The position numbers and the translations under genes were made by a program. Below are positions 45,043 to 52,478 of a stretch of DNA of 64,000 bases, piece by piece. The stretch comes from an uncultured Agathobacter sp. (GTDB lineage: Bacteria; Bacillota; Clostridia; Lachnospirales; Lachnospiraceae). The notes beneath the pieces were generated by a model. That model was given only the letters and a program-made list of their open reading frames with translations, was not told where the DNA came from and did not search any database. Each line of letters starts with the position of its first letter. Position 1 is the first letter of the stretch. The stretch lies in NCBI GenBank assembly GCA_934365945.1, contig CAKRNE010000004.1, positions 62,001 through 126,000 of the forward strand, written 5' to 3'.

Positions 45043-46290
45043 ATGGCAGATACTATTAAGATAGATGATATTGAGGAGAGAGTAGTGCTCGTCGGAGTGA
45101 GTGAGCAGGATGGTGATGATGCGGATGATTCACTTTCAGAGCTTGCGGAGCTGGTAAAGACAGCTGGCGCGACAGTTGTAGGCACACTTATCCAAAGAAG
45201 AGAAAAAATTCATCCGGGCACGTATGTCGGCACCGGCAAGGTGGCAGAGATAGCAGAGCTTGTGGAGAGTACAGGGGCAACCGGCATTGTGTGTGATGAT
45301 GAGCTGAGTCCGGCACAGCAGAAAAATCTGGAGATGTACCTTGACACAAAGGTCATGGACAGAACACTTGTCATCCTTGATATTTTCGCATCAAGAGCCA
45401 CAACAAGTGAGGGCAAGATACAGGTTGAGCTGGCTCAGCTCAAGTACAGATTAAGCCGTTTGTCTGGGCTTGGAAAGTCCATGTCGAGGCTTGGCGGTGG
45501 AATAGGAACAAGAGGTCCCGGAGAGAAAAAGCTCGAGGTGGACCGTCGTCTCATAAATGACAGGATAGCACAGCTTCGCAGGGAGCTGAAAGAGGTGCAG
45601 AAGCACAGAGATATCACAAGGGCAAAGCGTGAGAAAAACAAGGTACCGGTTGTTGCTATAGTAGGATATACTAACGCAGGTAAGTCCACGCTGTTAAATC
45701 ATCTGACAGAGGCAGATGTGCTTGAGGAGGATAAGCTCTTTGCAACGCTTGACCCTACAACACGCATTCTTGCGCTTGATGGCAAACAGCAGGTGCTTTT
45801 AACTGATACGGTCGGTTTTATCAGGAAGCTGCCGCATCATCTGATAGAAGCCTTCAAGAGTACGCTCGAGGAGGCAAAGTACGCTGATATCATTTTCCAT
45901 GTGGTGGACGCATCAAACATGCAGCGCGAAAAGCAGATGTTCATAACCTATCAGACATTGGACGATTTAGGTGTAAAAGACAAGAAATTTGTCACACTTT
46001 TTAATAAGCAGGATGCCCGCACAGACAGCGAACCACTGCATGATTTCAGGGCGGACTATACCCTTAATATTTCAGCGGCAAAGGATATTGGATTAGATGA
46101 GGTAAAATCCCTTTTAGAGGAGATACTAAGAGAGAACAAGATATATATCGAGAGAATTATCCCATATGATAAGGCGGGAGTGATACAGCTCATCAGAAAA
46201 CAGGGCGAGCTTGTGTCGGAGGAATATGTGGCTGATGGGATACAGATAAAGGCATATGTGCCGATGGAGGTGTATGGCAGGCTCGATTAG
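45043..46290 (+). CDS. hflX: GTPase HflX
   Basis: A 415-aa ribosome-associated GTPase that splits stalled ribosomes. It has the N-terminal HflX domain (HPGTYVGTGKVAEIAEL), the glycine-rich linker LSGLGKSMSRLGGGIGTRGP, and GTPase motifs GYTNAGKSTLLNHL, DTVGFIRKLPHHLIEAF and NKQD. Length is normal. It begins 3 bp after the TPR lipoprotein stop and is probably cotranscribed. GGAGA at 45026-45030 may serve as its ribosome binding site. Confidence 0.95.
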   Translation: MADTIKIDDIEERVVLVGVSEQDGDDADDSLSELAELVKTAGATVVGTLIQRREKIHPGTYVGTGKVAEIAELVESTGATGIVCDDELSPAQQKNLEMYLDTKVMDRTLVILDIFASRATTSEGKIQVELAQLKYRLSRLSGLGKSMSRLGGGIGTRGPGEKKLEVDRRLINDRIAQLRRELKEVQKHRDITRAKREKNKVPVVAIVGYTNAGKSTLLNHLTEADVLEEDKLFATLDPTTRILALDGKQQVLLTDTVGFIRKLPHHLIEAFKSTLEEAKYADIIFHVVDASNMQREKQMFITYQTLDDLGVKDKKFVTLFNKQDARTDSEPLHDFRADYTLNISAAKDIGLDEVKSLLEEILRENKIYIERIIPYDKAGVIQLIRKQGELVSEEYVADGIQIKAYVPMEVYGRLD

Positions 46291-46333
46291 AGCGCTGCTT
46301 CGCTATATCATTATAATAAGCGAGGAATTTAAA

Positions 46334-47611
46334 ATGTCGAAAACGCGTTCAATCCGCTGGGACAAGCTGGACAACACAGCGAATCTGTTCCCGAGTATAG
46401 CGGGAGAGAGCATGACAAATGTATATAGGATTTCAGTCACTTTAACTGATGAGATTGACAGTGAAAAGCTGCAGGAAGCGCTGGATATAGTGCTTCCGAA
46501 GTTTGGTCTGTTTAATGTGAGACTCAGGATGGGAGTGTTCTGGAACTATTTTGAGGAAAATGGCAAAAAGGCACCAAAGGTGCATGAGGAAAATACATTT
46601 CCGTGCAGATTCATAAGACCAAACAAGAATCACAGCTATCTTTTCAGAGTGACATATTATAAGAACAGAATAAATCTTGAGGTATTCCATGTGCTGACGG
46701 ACGGCATGGGCGGCATCAATTTCCTTAGGGAGCTCACCTACCAGTATCTGCGTCTCACACATCCGGCGCTTGCAAAGCTAAAGGGCGATTCACTGACGCA
46801 GGGCACATCTCTAAATAGAGAGGACAGCTTTGTAAAGAACTATAAATCAAGTAAGCCAAGTGGCTTTAACAGGCAGAAGGCTTATCTTTTAAAGCTGGAA
46901 AAGGTACCGGATGGAGAGTTTGGACTGATACATGGCATGATGCCTGTATCGCAGCTGAAGCAGGTCTGCCACAGGTATGGAGTTTCCATAAATGATTACC
47001 TGGTGGCATGCTTTGTGTGGAGTGTGTATCAGGAGTGTTTTCACGGCATGCCAAACGATATGCCTGTCAGGGTTGCGGTTCCGGTGAATCTTCGTCCTTA
47101 TTTTGACTCAGTGACCACAAAGAACTTTTTCGTCATGATATCTGCTGAGTTCAGGCCGCAAAACAGCACCTACACATTTGAGGAGGTGCTTAAAATAGTG
47201 ACGGATTCTATCAATTCACAGATTTCGAAGGAGCATCTGGAGGACCTTTTTTCATACAGTGTATCAAATCAGAAAAATATCCTGATGAGACCGGTGCCTC
47301 TTTTTATAAAAAATCTGGCAATGAAGGCGGTCTATACGCAGTCGGCACTGGCAAACACCACCACCATCACCAATATTGGAAATATAAAGGTGGAGCCGGA
47401 ATACGAGCCGTATATAACAGGCTTTTTTTCCTTTATACCTATGTCAAAGGGACAGCCGATGAAGGGCACCATCTGCTCCTACAAGGACACACTGGTGTTT
47501 ACTTTTTCATCTATTCTGGCAGATACGATGATTCAGAGAAGCTTTTTCAGGAAGCTTGTGAATGACGGAGTGGATGTGACAATTGAAACAAATGGAGAGT
47601 ATTATGACTAA
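46334..47611 (+). CDS. Condensation-domain-like acyltransferase
   Basis: A 425-aa protein of the CoA-dependent acyltransferase superfamily (alcohol acetyltransferase, WS/DGAT, NRPS condensation domains). The catalytic HXXXDG is present as HVLTDGMGG near residue 125. VRVAVPVNLRPYF about halfway and SNQKN and NIGNIKV later match the superfamily. It probably moves an acyl group onto an alcohol or amine; substrates are unknown. The start at 46334 follows GAGGAA. It overlaps the zinc-ribbon gene by 8 bp, the first of three tightly coupled genes. Confidence 0.75.
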   Translation: MSKTRSIRWDKLDNTANLFPSIAGESMTNVYRISVTLTDEIDSEKLQEALDIVLPKFGLFNVRLRMGVFWNYFEENGKKAPKVHEENTFPCRFIRPNKNHSYLFRVTYYKNRINLEVFHVLTDGMGGINFLRELTYQYLRLTHPALAKLKGDSLTQGTSLNREDSFVKNYKSSKPSGFNRQKAYLLKLEKVPDGEFGLIHGMMPVSQLKQVCHRYGVSINDYLVACFVWSVYQECFHGMPNDMPVRVAVPVNLRPYFDSVTTKNFFVMISAEFRPQNSTYTFEEVLKIVTDSINSQISKEHLEDLFSYSVSNQKNILMRPVPLFIKNLAMKAVYTQSALANTTTITNIGNIKVEPEYEPYITGFFSFIPMSKGQPMKGTICSYKDTLVFTFSSILADTMIQRSFFRKLVNDGVDVTIETNGEYYD

Positions 47612-48296
47612 ATGCATGAAATGCGGTGTATATATAACCGATAATACCGATAAATGCCCGCTCTGCCAGCAGGTTGTGGCACCGGCTTTAGAACAGCAAA
47701 ATGATGCGCCGGATGAGAGCACTAACGCCACAAGATACCCAGACGTCAAGGGCGCTTCAAGAAAGTACAGATTACTGGAAAATATCATATTGTTTGTGTC
47801 TATAGTAGGACAGATTGTGATGACAACCGTTGATTACATGACAGACCGGGAGATAAACTGGAGCATTATAGTTCTTCTTGTTGTAATCTATGCGAATGTG
47901 ACACTTCGCCTGGCAATAGTAGGAAGAAATGGATATATATTTAAAATTGTAAGCACATTTGTATTCACGGTGCTGTTTCTCGAGGGCATAGACCTGCTCA
48001 CAGGAGCCAGTGGCTGGGCACTCACATTTGTGTTCCCAAGTGCCATACTGGCGATGGTTCTTGCCACAATAATACTTATGATAGTAAACATAAGAAACTG
48101 GCAGAGCTATATGATGATGCAGCTTTTTCTTGTGCTGATGAGCGTGATTGCGATGATACTTGTGGCAGTCAAGGTCATATGGTTCCCATATCTGGCAATG
48201 GGAGCGATGGGAGCATCGCTGTTTTTGTTCCTCGGAACACTTATCATCGGTGACAAAAGAGCCAGAACAGAGCTGAAACGGAGATTTCATATATGA
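47604..48296 (+). CDS. Zinc-ribbon membrane protein (DUF6320-like)
   Basis: A 230-aa membrane protein. The N-terminal zinc ribbon, CMKCGVYITDNTDKCPLCQQ, has two CXXC pairs; after a polar linker of about 35 residues come six or so hydrophobic segments and a basic C-terminus. Overlaps on both sides (8 bp before, 4 bp after) tie it to the acyltransferase and esterase. Members of the type I recall as DUF6320 occur beside such acyltransferases in Clostridia, with no known role. Confidence 0.7.
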   Translation: MTKCMKCGVYITDNTDKCPLCQQVVAPALEQQNDAPDESTNATRYPDVKGASRKYRLLENIILFVSIVGQIVMTTVDYMTDREINWSIIVLLVVIYANVTLRLAIVGRNGYIFKIVSTFVFTVLFLEGIDLLTGASGWALTFVFPSAILAMVLATIILMIVNIRNWQSYMMMQLFLVLMSVIAMILVAVKVIWFPYLAMGAMGASLFLFLGTLIIGDKRARTELKRRFHI

Positions 48297-49426
48297 TAGG
48301 CTTTCATGGAATAGGAAATTCGCATATGTTTGAGGATGAGGAGATGGGAAGCTACTATCCGGAAATTGAAAATGTCGACAGGAATGGTGATAATGAAGCA
48401 GGATTAATAGAGACATTAGGAAATAAGCTGGAAAAGACGTTTAAGAACCCATTATCTGCCATGAAAAGTGAGCATGGTGAAAAGACCCATAGCGATGCAG
48501 CAGCGGCAGATGAAGAAGTCAGTATACAGGGCAAAATCCTTGCTAATCTTATGGGTCATATCACAAATGACCTTGCAATCGGCAAGAAAATAAAATCCGG
48601 AGAGCTCAGGAAGCGCATGAAGGAACCTGCATGGCTTGTTCCGGACTGCTTTGTAACAGAGGATATAGATATGGGTGGCTTCACCATGAAGCTCTTATCC
48701 TCAAAGGAAAATCCAAATACAGAGCGTGTGATACTGCAGCTGCACGGTGGTGGATACATGGGTGCGGTGCGCAATGCATACTATGTGTTTGCAGGCCTTT
48801 ATAATGAGGTAAGTGAGGGCTGCTCAGTGCTCACGCCTGACTATCGCGTGGCGCCGGAGCATCCGTATCCGGCTGCACTTGAGGATGCCGTGGCCTGCTA
48901 TAAATGGCTTTTGTCACAGGGCTGGTTTGGCTCGCAGATTGTGCTGGCAGGAGACTCAGCAGGCGGAGGCCTTGCAATGTGCCTTACCATGTATCTTCGC
49001 GATCACGACATGCCGCTTCCGGCAGGAATAGTAGCCATGTCACCATGGACCGACCTCACAGCGGGCGGAGAATCCTACGAGACAAACTATGAAAAGGACC
49101 CTCTGTTTGGAAACACAAGGGACAGTCTCATCTACGTGAATGACTATCCCGGTGACCACGATAAAATGGATCCATACATATCGCCGCTGTTCGGTGATTT
49201 CAGGGGCTTTCCTCCAATGCTCATACAGGCTGGCTCAATAGAGATGCTCCTATCTGACTCGGTCGATGCCGCTGCAAAGGCAAGAAACCAGGGCGTTAAG
49301 GTGCGCCTGTCAGTGTACGAGGGCATGTTTCATGTGTTCCAGATGGGATACCTCAATTTCCCTGAGTCCAAGCGTGCATGGGCGGAGGTCAAGCGTTTCC
49401 TAAAGGTGATTAAAGAGGAAGAATAA
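48293..49426 (+). CDS. Hormone-sensitive-lipase-type esterase
   Basis: A 377-aa alpha/beta hydrolase. LQLHGGGYMG forms the oxyanion hole; GDSAGGGLA holds the nucleophilic serine near residue 222. An aspartate in IEMLLSDSVD and the histidine in GMFHVFQMG complete the triad. The first 100 residues are polar and may cap the active site. ATGA overlap with the upstream gene indicates coupled translation. It would cleave short-chain esters, perhaps the product of the acyltransferase in the same cluster. Confidence 0.85.
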   Translation: MIGFHGIGNSHMFEDEEMGSYYPEIENVDRNGDNEAGLIETLGNKLEKTFKNPLSAMKSEHGEKTHSDAAAADEEVSIQGKILANLMGHITNDLAIGKKIKSGELRKRMKEPAWLVPDCFVTEDIDMGGFTMKLLSSKENPNTERVILQLHGGGYMGAVRNAYYVFAGLYNEVSEGCSVLTPDYRVAPEHPYPAALEDAVACYKWLLSQGWFGSQIVLAGDSAGGGLAMCLTMYLRDHDMPLPAGIVAMSPWTDLTAGGESYETNYEKDPLFGNTRDSLIYVNDYPGDHDKMDPYISPLFGDFRGFPPMLIQAGSIEMLLSDSVDAAAKARNQGVKVRLSVYEGMFHVFQMGYLNFPESKRAWAEVKRFLKVIKEEE

Positions 49427-49448
49427 ATGAAGTAATATAGGAGCATTT

Positions 49449-49760
49449 ATGGATGTAAATAGTACCTTTGAAAAAACAGGAATAAAATGTAAAGTAATAC
49501 AGGAAATCATCCAGTTAGCGAAGAAGAATTATGTTGAAAAAGTTATTCTTTTTGGTTCAAGAGCTCGAGGAGATTTTAAAGAGCGAAGTGATATAGATTT
49601 GGCATTTTGCGGTGGTAGAAGTAGTCATTTTATTTTGGATGTAGACGAAACAACTTCAACGTTGTTGGAATTTGATATAGTGGATTTGGATAAGCCTGTA
49701 AGAAAAGAATTGTTGGAATCAATAAAAAGAGAGGGGCTAGTGCTATATCAAAAAATTTGA
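49449..49760 (+). CDS. MNT-type nucleotidyltransferase (antitoxin-like)
   Basis: A 103-aa minimal nucleotidyltransferase. The catalytic motif GSRARGDFKERSDIDLAF is intact near residue 36, and a third acidic residue comes in LLEFDIVDLD. In MntA/HepT systems such proteins AMPylate or neutralise an adjacent HEPN RNase. The HEPN-type partner here is reduced to a fragment just downstream, so this gene appears orphaned. AT-rich codon use differs by eye from the esterase gene before it. Confidence 0.85.
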   Translation: MDVNSTFEKTGIKCKVIQEIIQLAKKNYVEKVILFGSRARGDFKERSDIDLAFCGGRSSHFILDVDETTSTLLEFDIVDLDKPVRKELLESIKREGLVLYQKI

Positions 49761-49848
49761 GAATTTTAAGGCAGCATTAGTCAATTTGAACGACATTTTA
49801 ATCAATTCGTGTTTGATGGAATCTTGGATAAATAGAATATATGTTTGA
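49747..49848 (+). pseudogene. Remnant of an HI0074/HEPN-type nucleotidyltransferase partner
   Basis: Read from 49747, the frame gives KKFENFKAALVNLNDIL, which matches the start of HI0074-type substrate-binding proteins, then diverges and stops after 33 codons where about 130 are expected. The position of the start methionine holds ATC, and no ATG or GTG fits. The overlap with the end of the MNT gene is the arrangement of intact pairs. It is best read as a decayed partner gene. Confidence 0.6.
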
Positions 49849-49873
49849 CACAAAGGCGATTAGATGTTAATAT
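49845..49873 (+). promoter_or_regulatory. Promoter of the antitoxin-like small RNA
   Basis: A consensus TTGACA at 49845-49850, exactly 17 bases, then TAATAT at 49868-49873. No open reading frame with a ribosome binding site follows, only a terminator about 90 bases on, so it should drive a small RNA. Confidence 0.8.
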
Positions 49874-49879
49874 AGTATA

Positions 49880-49968
49880 AAAGAAGTGCTACCGATAGAC
49901 GGTCAGCCTGATATATGTATTGATTAAAAATAACCGCCACAGTTTACCAGACCAGGGCGGTTATTTAT
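49880..49968 (+). ncRNA. Putative antitoxin small RNA, about 85-90 nt
   Basis: Start is predicted 7 bases after the TAATAT box; the end is set by the terminator AATAACCGCC (49929-49938) with GGCGGTTATT (49956-49965). Its 3' part overlaps the 3' end of a 33-codon gene on the other strand. It would therefore pair with that message, as RatA and SR4 do with txpA and bsrG in Bacillus. Existence and boundaries are inferred from promoter and terminator; there is no transcript evidence here. Confidence 0.7.
49929..49966. terminator. Shared bidirectional terminator of toxin gene and small RNA
   Basis: A 10-bp perfect stem with a 17-base loop. T-rich sequence follows on both strands (TTATTTATG on plus, TTTTTAATC on minus). 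The stop codon of the minus-strand peptide lies in one arm. Confidence 0.85.
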
Positions 49969-50062
49969 GTGTCTTGGAATCATGCTTTCCATGCATGTAA
50001 CCAAGACTGTAAAAAGTCGCACACAATGCAAGCACTGCAATAAGGTCACTAATGGTCAGCAT
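49961..50062 (-). CDS. Putative type I toxin, 33-aa hydrophobic peptide
   Basis: A 33-residue peptide beginning MLTISDLIAVLALCATFY, one hydrophobic helix, then a basic tail GYMHGKHDSKTHK. AAGGAGG lies 9 bases before the ATG, an excellent ribosome binding site. A promoter is visible about 110 bases upstream, and the message would end at the shared terminator. Size, single helix, charged tail, long untranslated leader and a convergent overlapping RNA are the hallmarks of type I membrane toxins. A longer in-frame start at 50197 is unlikely, since it has no ribosome binding site. Holin-like or leader-peptide roles are alternatives. Confidence 0.75.
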   Translation of the reverse strand: MLTISDLIAVLALCATFYSLGYMHGKHDSKTHK

Positions 50063-50161
50063 AAGCACAAACCTCCTTGATAGATTTCCATATAGGATTT
50101 CTATGTAAACAGAGCTATAACTCTCTGGTGGAGGCCAACCGCCTACCGTGTTGGGTAGCAC
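50063..50161 (-). promoter_or_regulatory. Structured 5' leader of the putative toxin message
   Basis: About 100 bases of untranslated leader. Near its 5' end CCAAC can pair with GTTGG, and GGTG with CACC, forming a hairpin (50125-50160 on plus). CTACC/GGTAG pairing is an alternative fold. Such structures often delay translation of type I toxins. Confidence 0.55.
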
Positions 50162-50168
50162 CAAATAT

Positions 50169-50197
50169 ATTATAACAAACATATGTTCTAAAAGCAA
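50169..50197 (-). promoter_or_regulatory. Promoter of the putative toxin gene
   Basis: On the minus strand, TTGCTT (plus 50192-50197), a 17-base spacer and TATAAT (plus 50169-50174). Transcription should start near 50162. Confidence 0.75.
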
Positions 50198-50260
50198 GAC
50201 AAAATTGAATATTTCGACATTTTACACACTCATTTTTATCAGGGAAGGAGATGAGCAAGC

Positions 50261-51952
50261 ATGACCGAATCACTTAAACTACCAGTGGGAATAGAAAGCT
50301 TTGAGGAGATCCGTTCAGACGGATATTATTATGTCGATAAGACAAAGCTGATTGAACAGTTGGGTGACAGCCGTGGAAAAGTCAATCTTTTTACCAGACC
50401 GCGTCGTTTTGGCAAGACTCTCAACATGAGTATGCTCAAATCTTTCTTTGAAATTGGAGCAGCTTCTGAATTATTTGAGGGTCTTTATATATCGCACAAC
50501 AAAAAATTGTGTGATGATAATATGGGCAAGTATCCTGTGATATTTCTGTCGTTGAAAAATGTTGAGGGGCTAGATTTTCAGGCTGCAAAGTATCAGATGA
50601 TAGAGATAATTGCAAAGGAAGCTAAGAGATTTGCATATTTGAAGCAGAGTGACAGGCTGGATATTGACGATAAGTCGGCATATGCTTCTTTAATCCGATT
50701 AGAGGATGGCAGATATGAAATGAGAGATGAGGCACTGTATGCTTCGCTTCAAACTTTATCTGAGCTGTTATATAAGCACCATTGCAGAAAAACGGTTATT
50801 TTAATAGATGAATATGATGTTCCGCTGGATAAGGCATTTCAGAATGGCTATTATAAAGAGATGGTTTCTTTGATACGTGCAATATTCGGAAAAGCATTAA
50901 AGACAAATGAGGCATTGGATTTTGCTGTATTAACAGGTTGTCTTCGTGTTTCAAAAGAAGGTGTTTTTACAAGATTTGACGAACACTTTGGATTTACGGA
51001 TGAGGAAGTAGAGCATTTGCTGGCATTTTATCATGTGGAAAACAGGTTTGCAGAGACAAAGGAATGGTATGATGGTTATCATTTCGGAAATGTTGATGTA
51101 TATTGTCCATGGGATGTAATCAATCATGTTGACCGAATAAAAGATGATCCAATGGTCGGACCGGAAGCGTATTGGATTAATACAAGCGGAAATGAGCTCG
51201 TCAAGAGGTTTATAGATAAAGCCGGTAAGACAACCAGAGATGAAATTGAGCGTTTGATTGCGGGAGAAGCAATAGACAAGCAAATCCGTCTGGATATGAC
51301 CTATGACGAAATAGACAATAATATCGATAATCTATGGAGTGTCCTGTTTACAACAGGTTATCTGACATATACAAAGATAAGTGAGGACAAAAAATATAGC
51401 CTTGTAATTCCGAATAGGGAGATTAAAGAGGTATTTAAGCTGCAGATACAGGAGTGGTTCAGGAATAAAATATTTTCCAATACCGAGCAGTTGCAGGACT
51501 TTTGGAAGGCTTTCAAAGAGGGAAATACACAGATAATGGAAATGTATTTAAACAAGGTGCTGAGCAATTCGGTGAGCGTTTTTGACACAAAAGCGCGAAA
51601 TGAGGAAAAGGAAAGCTCCTATCATAATCTGCTTATTGGTATTTTGAGCGGCAATGAGGACTGGCTGGTAAAGTCAAATGTTGAGGCTGGCGAGGGCTTT
51701 GCAGATATTATTGTGGAGACAGATGATCCGGATGAAGGAATTATTGCGGAGCTTAAATACACAAAGGATTTTAAAGCTATGGAAAAATCCTGTGAAAAGG
51801 CTCTGAAACAGATAAAGGATAGAAGATATCAGGAATATCTGTTAAATGATGACAGACAGAATATCATGTATTATGGAATTGCATTTTGCAGGAAGAGATG
51901 CAAAGTGCTTGTAGAGAGATATAATGGAGATAGTGAACCAGATAAAGCGTAA
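50261..51952 (+). CDS. AAA-ATPase-like protein with C-terminal PD-(D/E)XK nuclease domain
   Basis: A 563-aa protein of the common AAA-ATPase_like plus PDDEXK_9 family. The N-terminal domain begins LPVGIESFEEIRSDGYYYVD and has a Walker A variant RPRRFGKTLNMS and Walker B VILIDEYDVPLD. The C-terminus has NVEAGEGFADIIVE and IIAELKYTK, the aspartate and ExK of a restriction-type nuclease fold. Families like this are expanded in gut anaerobes; roles in mobile-element or defence biology are suspected but not shown. GGAAGGAGA precedes the start. It is followed by repeat debris and an insertion element. Confidence 0.87.
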   Translation: MTESLKLPVGIESFEEIRSDGYYYVDKTKLIEQLGDSRGKVNLFTRPRRFGKTLNMSMLKSFFEIGAASELFEGLYISHNKKLCDDNMGKYPVIFLSLKNVEGLDFQAAKYQMIEIIAKEAKRFAYLKQSDRLDIDDKSAYASLIRLEDGRYEMRDEALYASLQTLSELLYKHHCRKTVILIDEYDVPLDKAFQNGYYKEMVSLIRAIFGKALKTNEALDFAVLTGCLRVSKEGVFTRFDEHFGFTDEEVEHLLAFYHVENRFAETKEWYDGYHFGNVDVYCPWDVINHVDRIKDDPMVGPEAYWINTSGNELVKRFIDKAGKTTRDEIERLIAGEAIDKQIRLDMTYDEIDNNIDNLWSVLFTTGYLTYTKISEDKKYSLVIPNREIKEVFKLQIQEWFRNKIFSNTEQLQDFWKAFKEGNTQIMEMYLNKVLSNSVSVFDTKARNEEKESSYHNLLIGILSGNEDWLVKSNVEAGEGFADIIVETDDPDEGIIAELKYTKDFKAMEKSCEKALKQIKDRRYQEYLLNDDRQNIMYYGIAFCRKRCKVLVERYNGDSEPDKA

Positions 51953-51976
51953 CTCCGAAGAAATTGCCTGATGTAT

Positions 51977-52029
51977 AGAGAAGCTGTTTAGATACTGTAA
52001 AATTATGCACATGAAACACTGAAAAATGG
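51977..52029. repeat. Truncated third copy of the palindromic repeat
   Basis: GAAGCTGTTTAGATACTGT, then AATTATGCACATGAAACACTG and AAATGG, match the left part of copy B (43772-43823) with few changes. The match ends 3 bases before the terminal inverted repeat of the IS-derived element at 52032. The rest of the repeat is not found on the other side of the cassette. Confidence 0.75.
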
Positions 52030-52031
52030 AA

Positions 52032-52473
52032 GGGGCTGTAAAAAAATTCCCCTAGAAAAAAAATCGCCCATAACCGTGAGGTCTGAGCGATTTTTTGGTA
52101 TAATTAATTATGCTACTAACTAACAATACCAATGGTAATTATACTATGCGTCAGCTGAAATTACCATTAGAAATCGAAAAATTGATCGATATTTCTGATC
52201 CGGTATATACTTTTTGTGATGCTCAAAAACTTCTTAAAGTTATACTTTTTGCATTTATGGAAAACGGCATCTGTTAGTTATTCCAAAACAGATCATGATG
52301 CAACTTTCATGCGTTTAAAGCGTGATTACATGGGAAACGATCAGCTACTTCCGGCATACTTTATACCCAAAGATGCAGACTTGCTTAGAAATAGAAAAGT
52401 TAATACAAAGAAACGCCAAAACCGACATTTGCCGGAATTGGCGTTTCTTATATTAGGGACTTATTTACAGCCC
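52032..52473 (+). mobile_element. Internally deleted IS1182-like element, left copy
   Basis: The ends are GGGGCTGTAAAA at 52032 and, inverted, TTACAGCCC ending at 52473. Just inside each end is a hairpin, AAAAATCGC with GCGATTTTT near 52068-52096 and AAGAAACGCCAA with TTGGCGTTTCTT near 52410-52450, which insulate the element from outside transcription. Between them are pieces of an IS1182-type transposase, not a full gene. About 115 bp at the left and 110 bp at the right match the copy at 58647. Confidence 0.82.
52110..52277 (+). pseudogene. Transposase fragments (IS1182-like), left copy
   Basis: The frame begins MLLTNNTNGNYTMRQLKLPL, a normal N-terminus, then jumps after ISDPVYTFCD to KLLKVILFAFMENG and stops. 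Out of frame downstream, SKTDHDATFMRLKRDYMGN is a recognisable internal transposase segment. Large internal deletions and a frame change make it inactive. Confidence 0.8.
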
Positions 52474-52478
52474 TTGTT

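Noticed and set aside
50063-50197. Longer 78-aa form of the small minus-strand peptide
   Set aside because: Its start codon lies upstream of the predicted transcription start and has no ribosome binding site; the 33-aa form has AAGGAGG.
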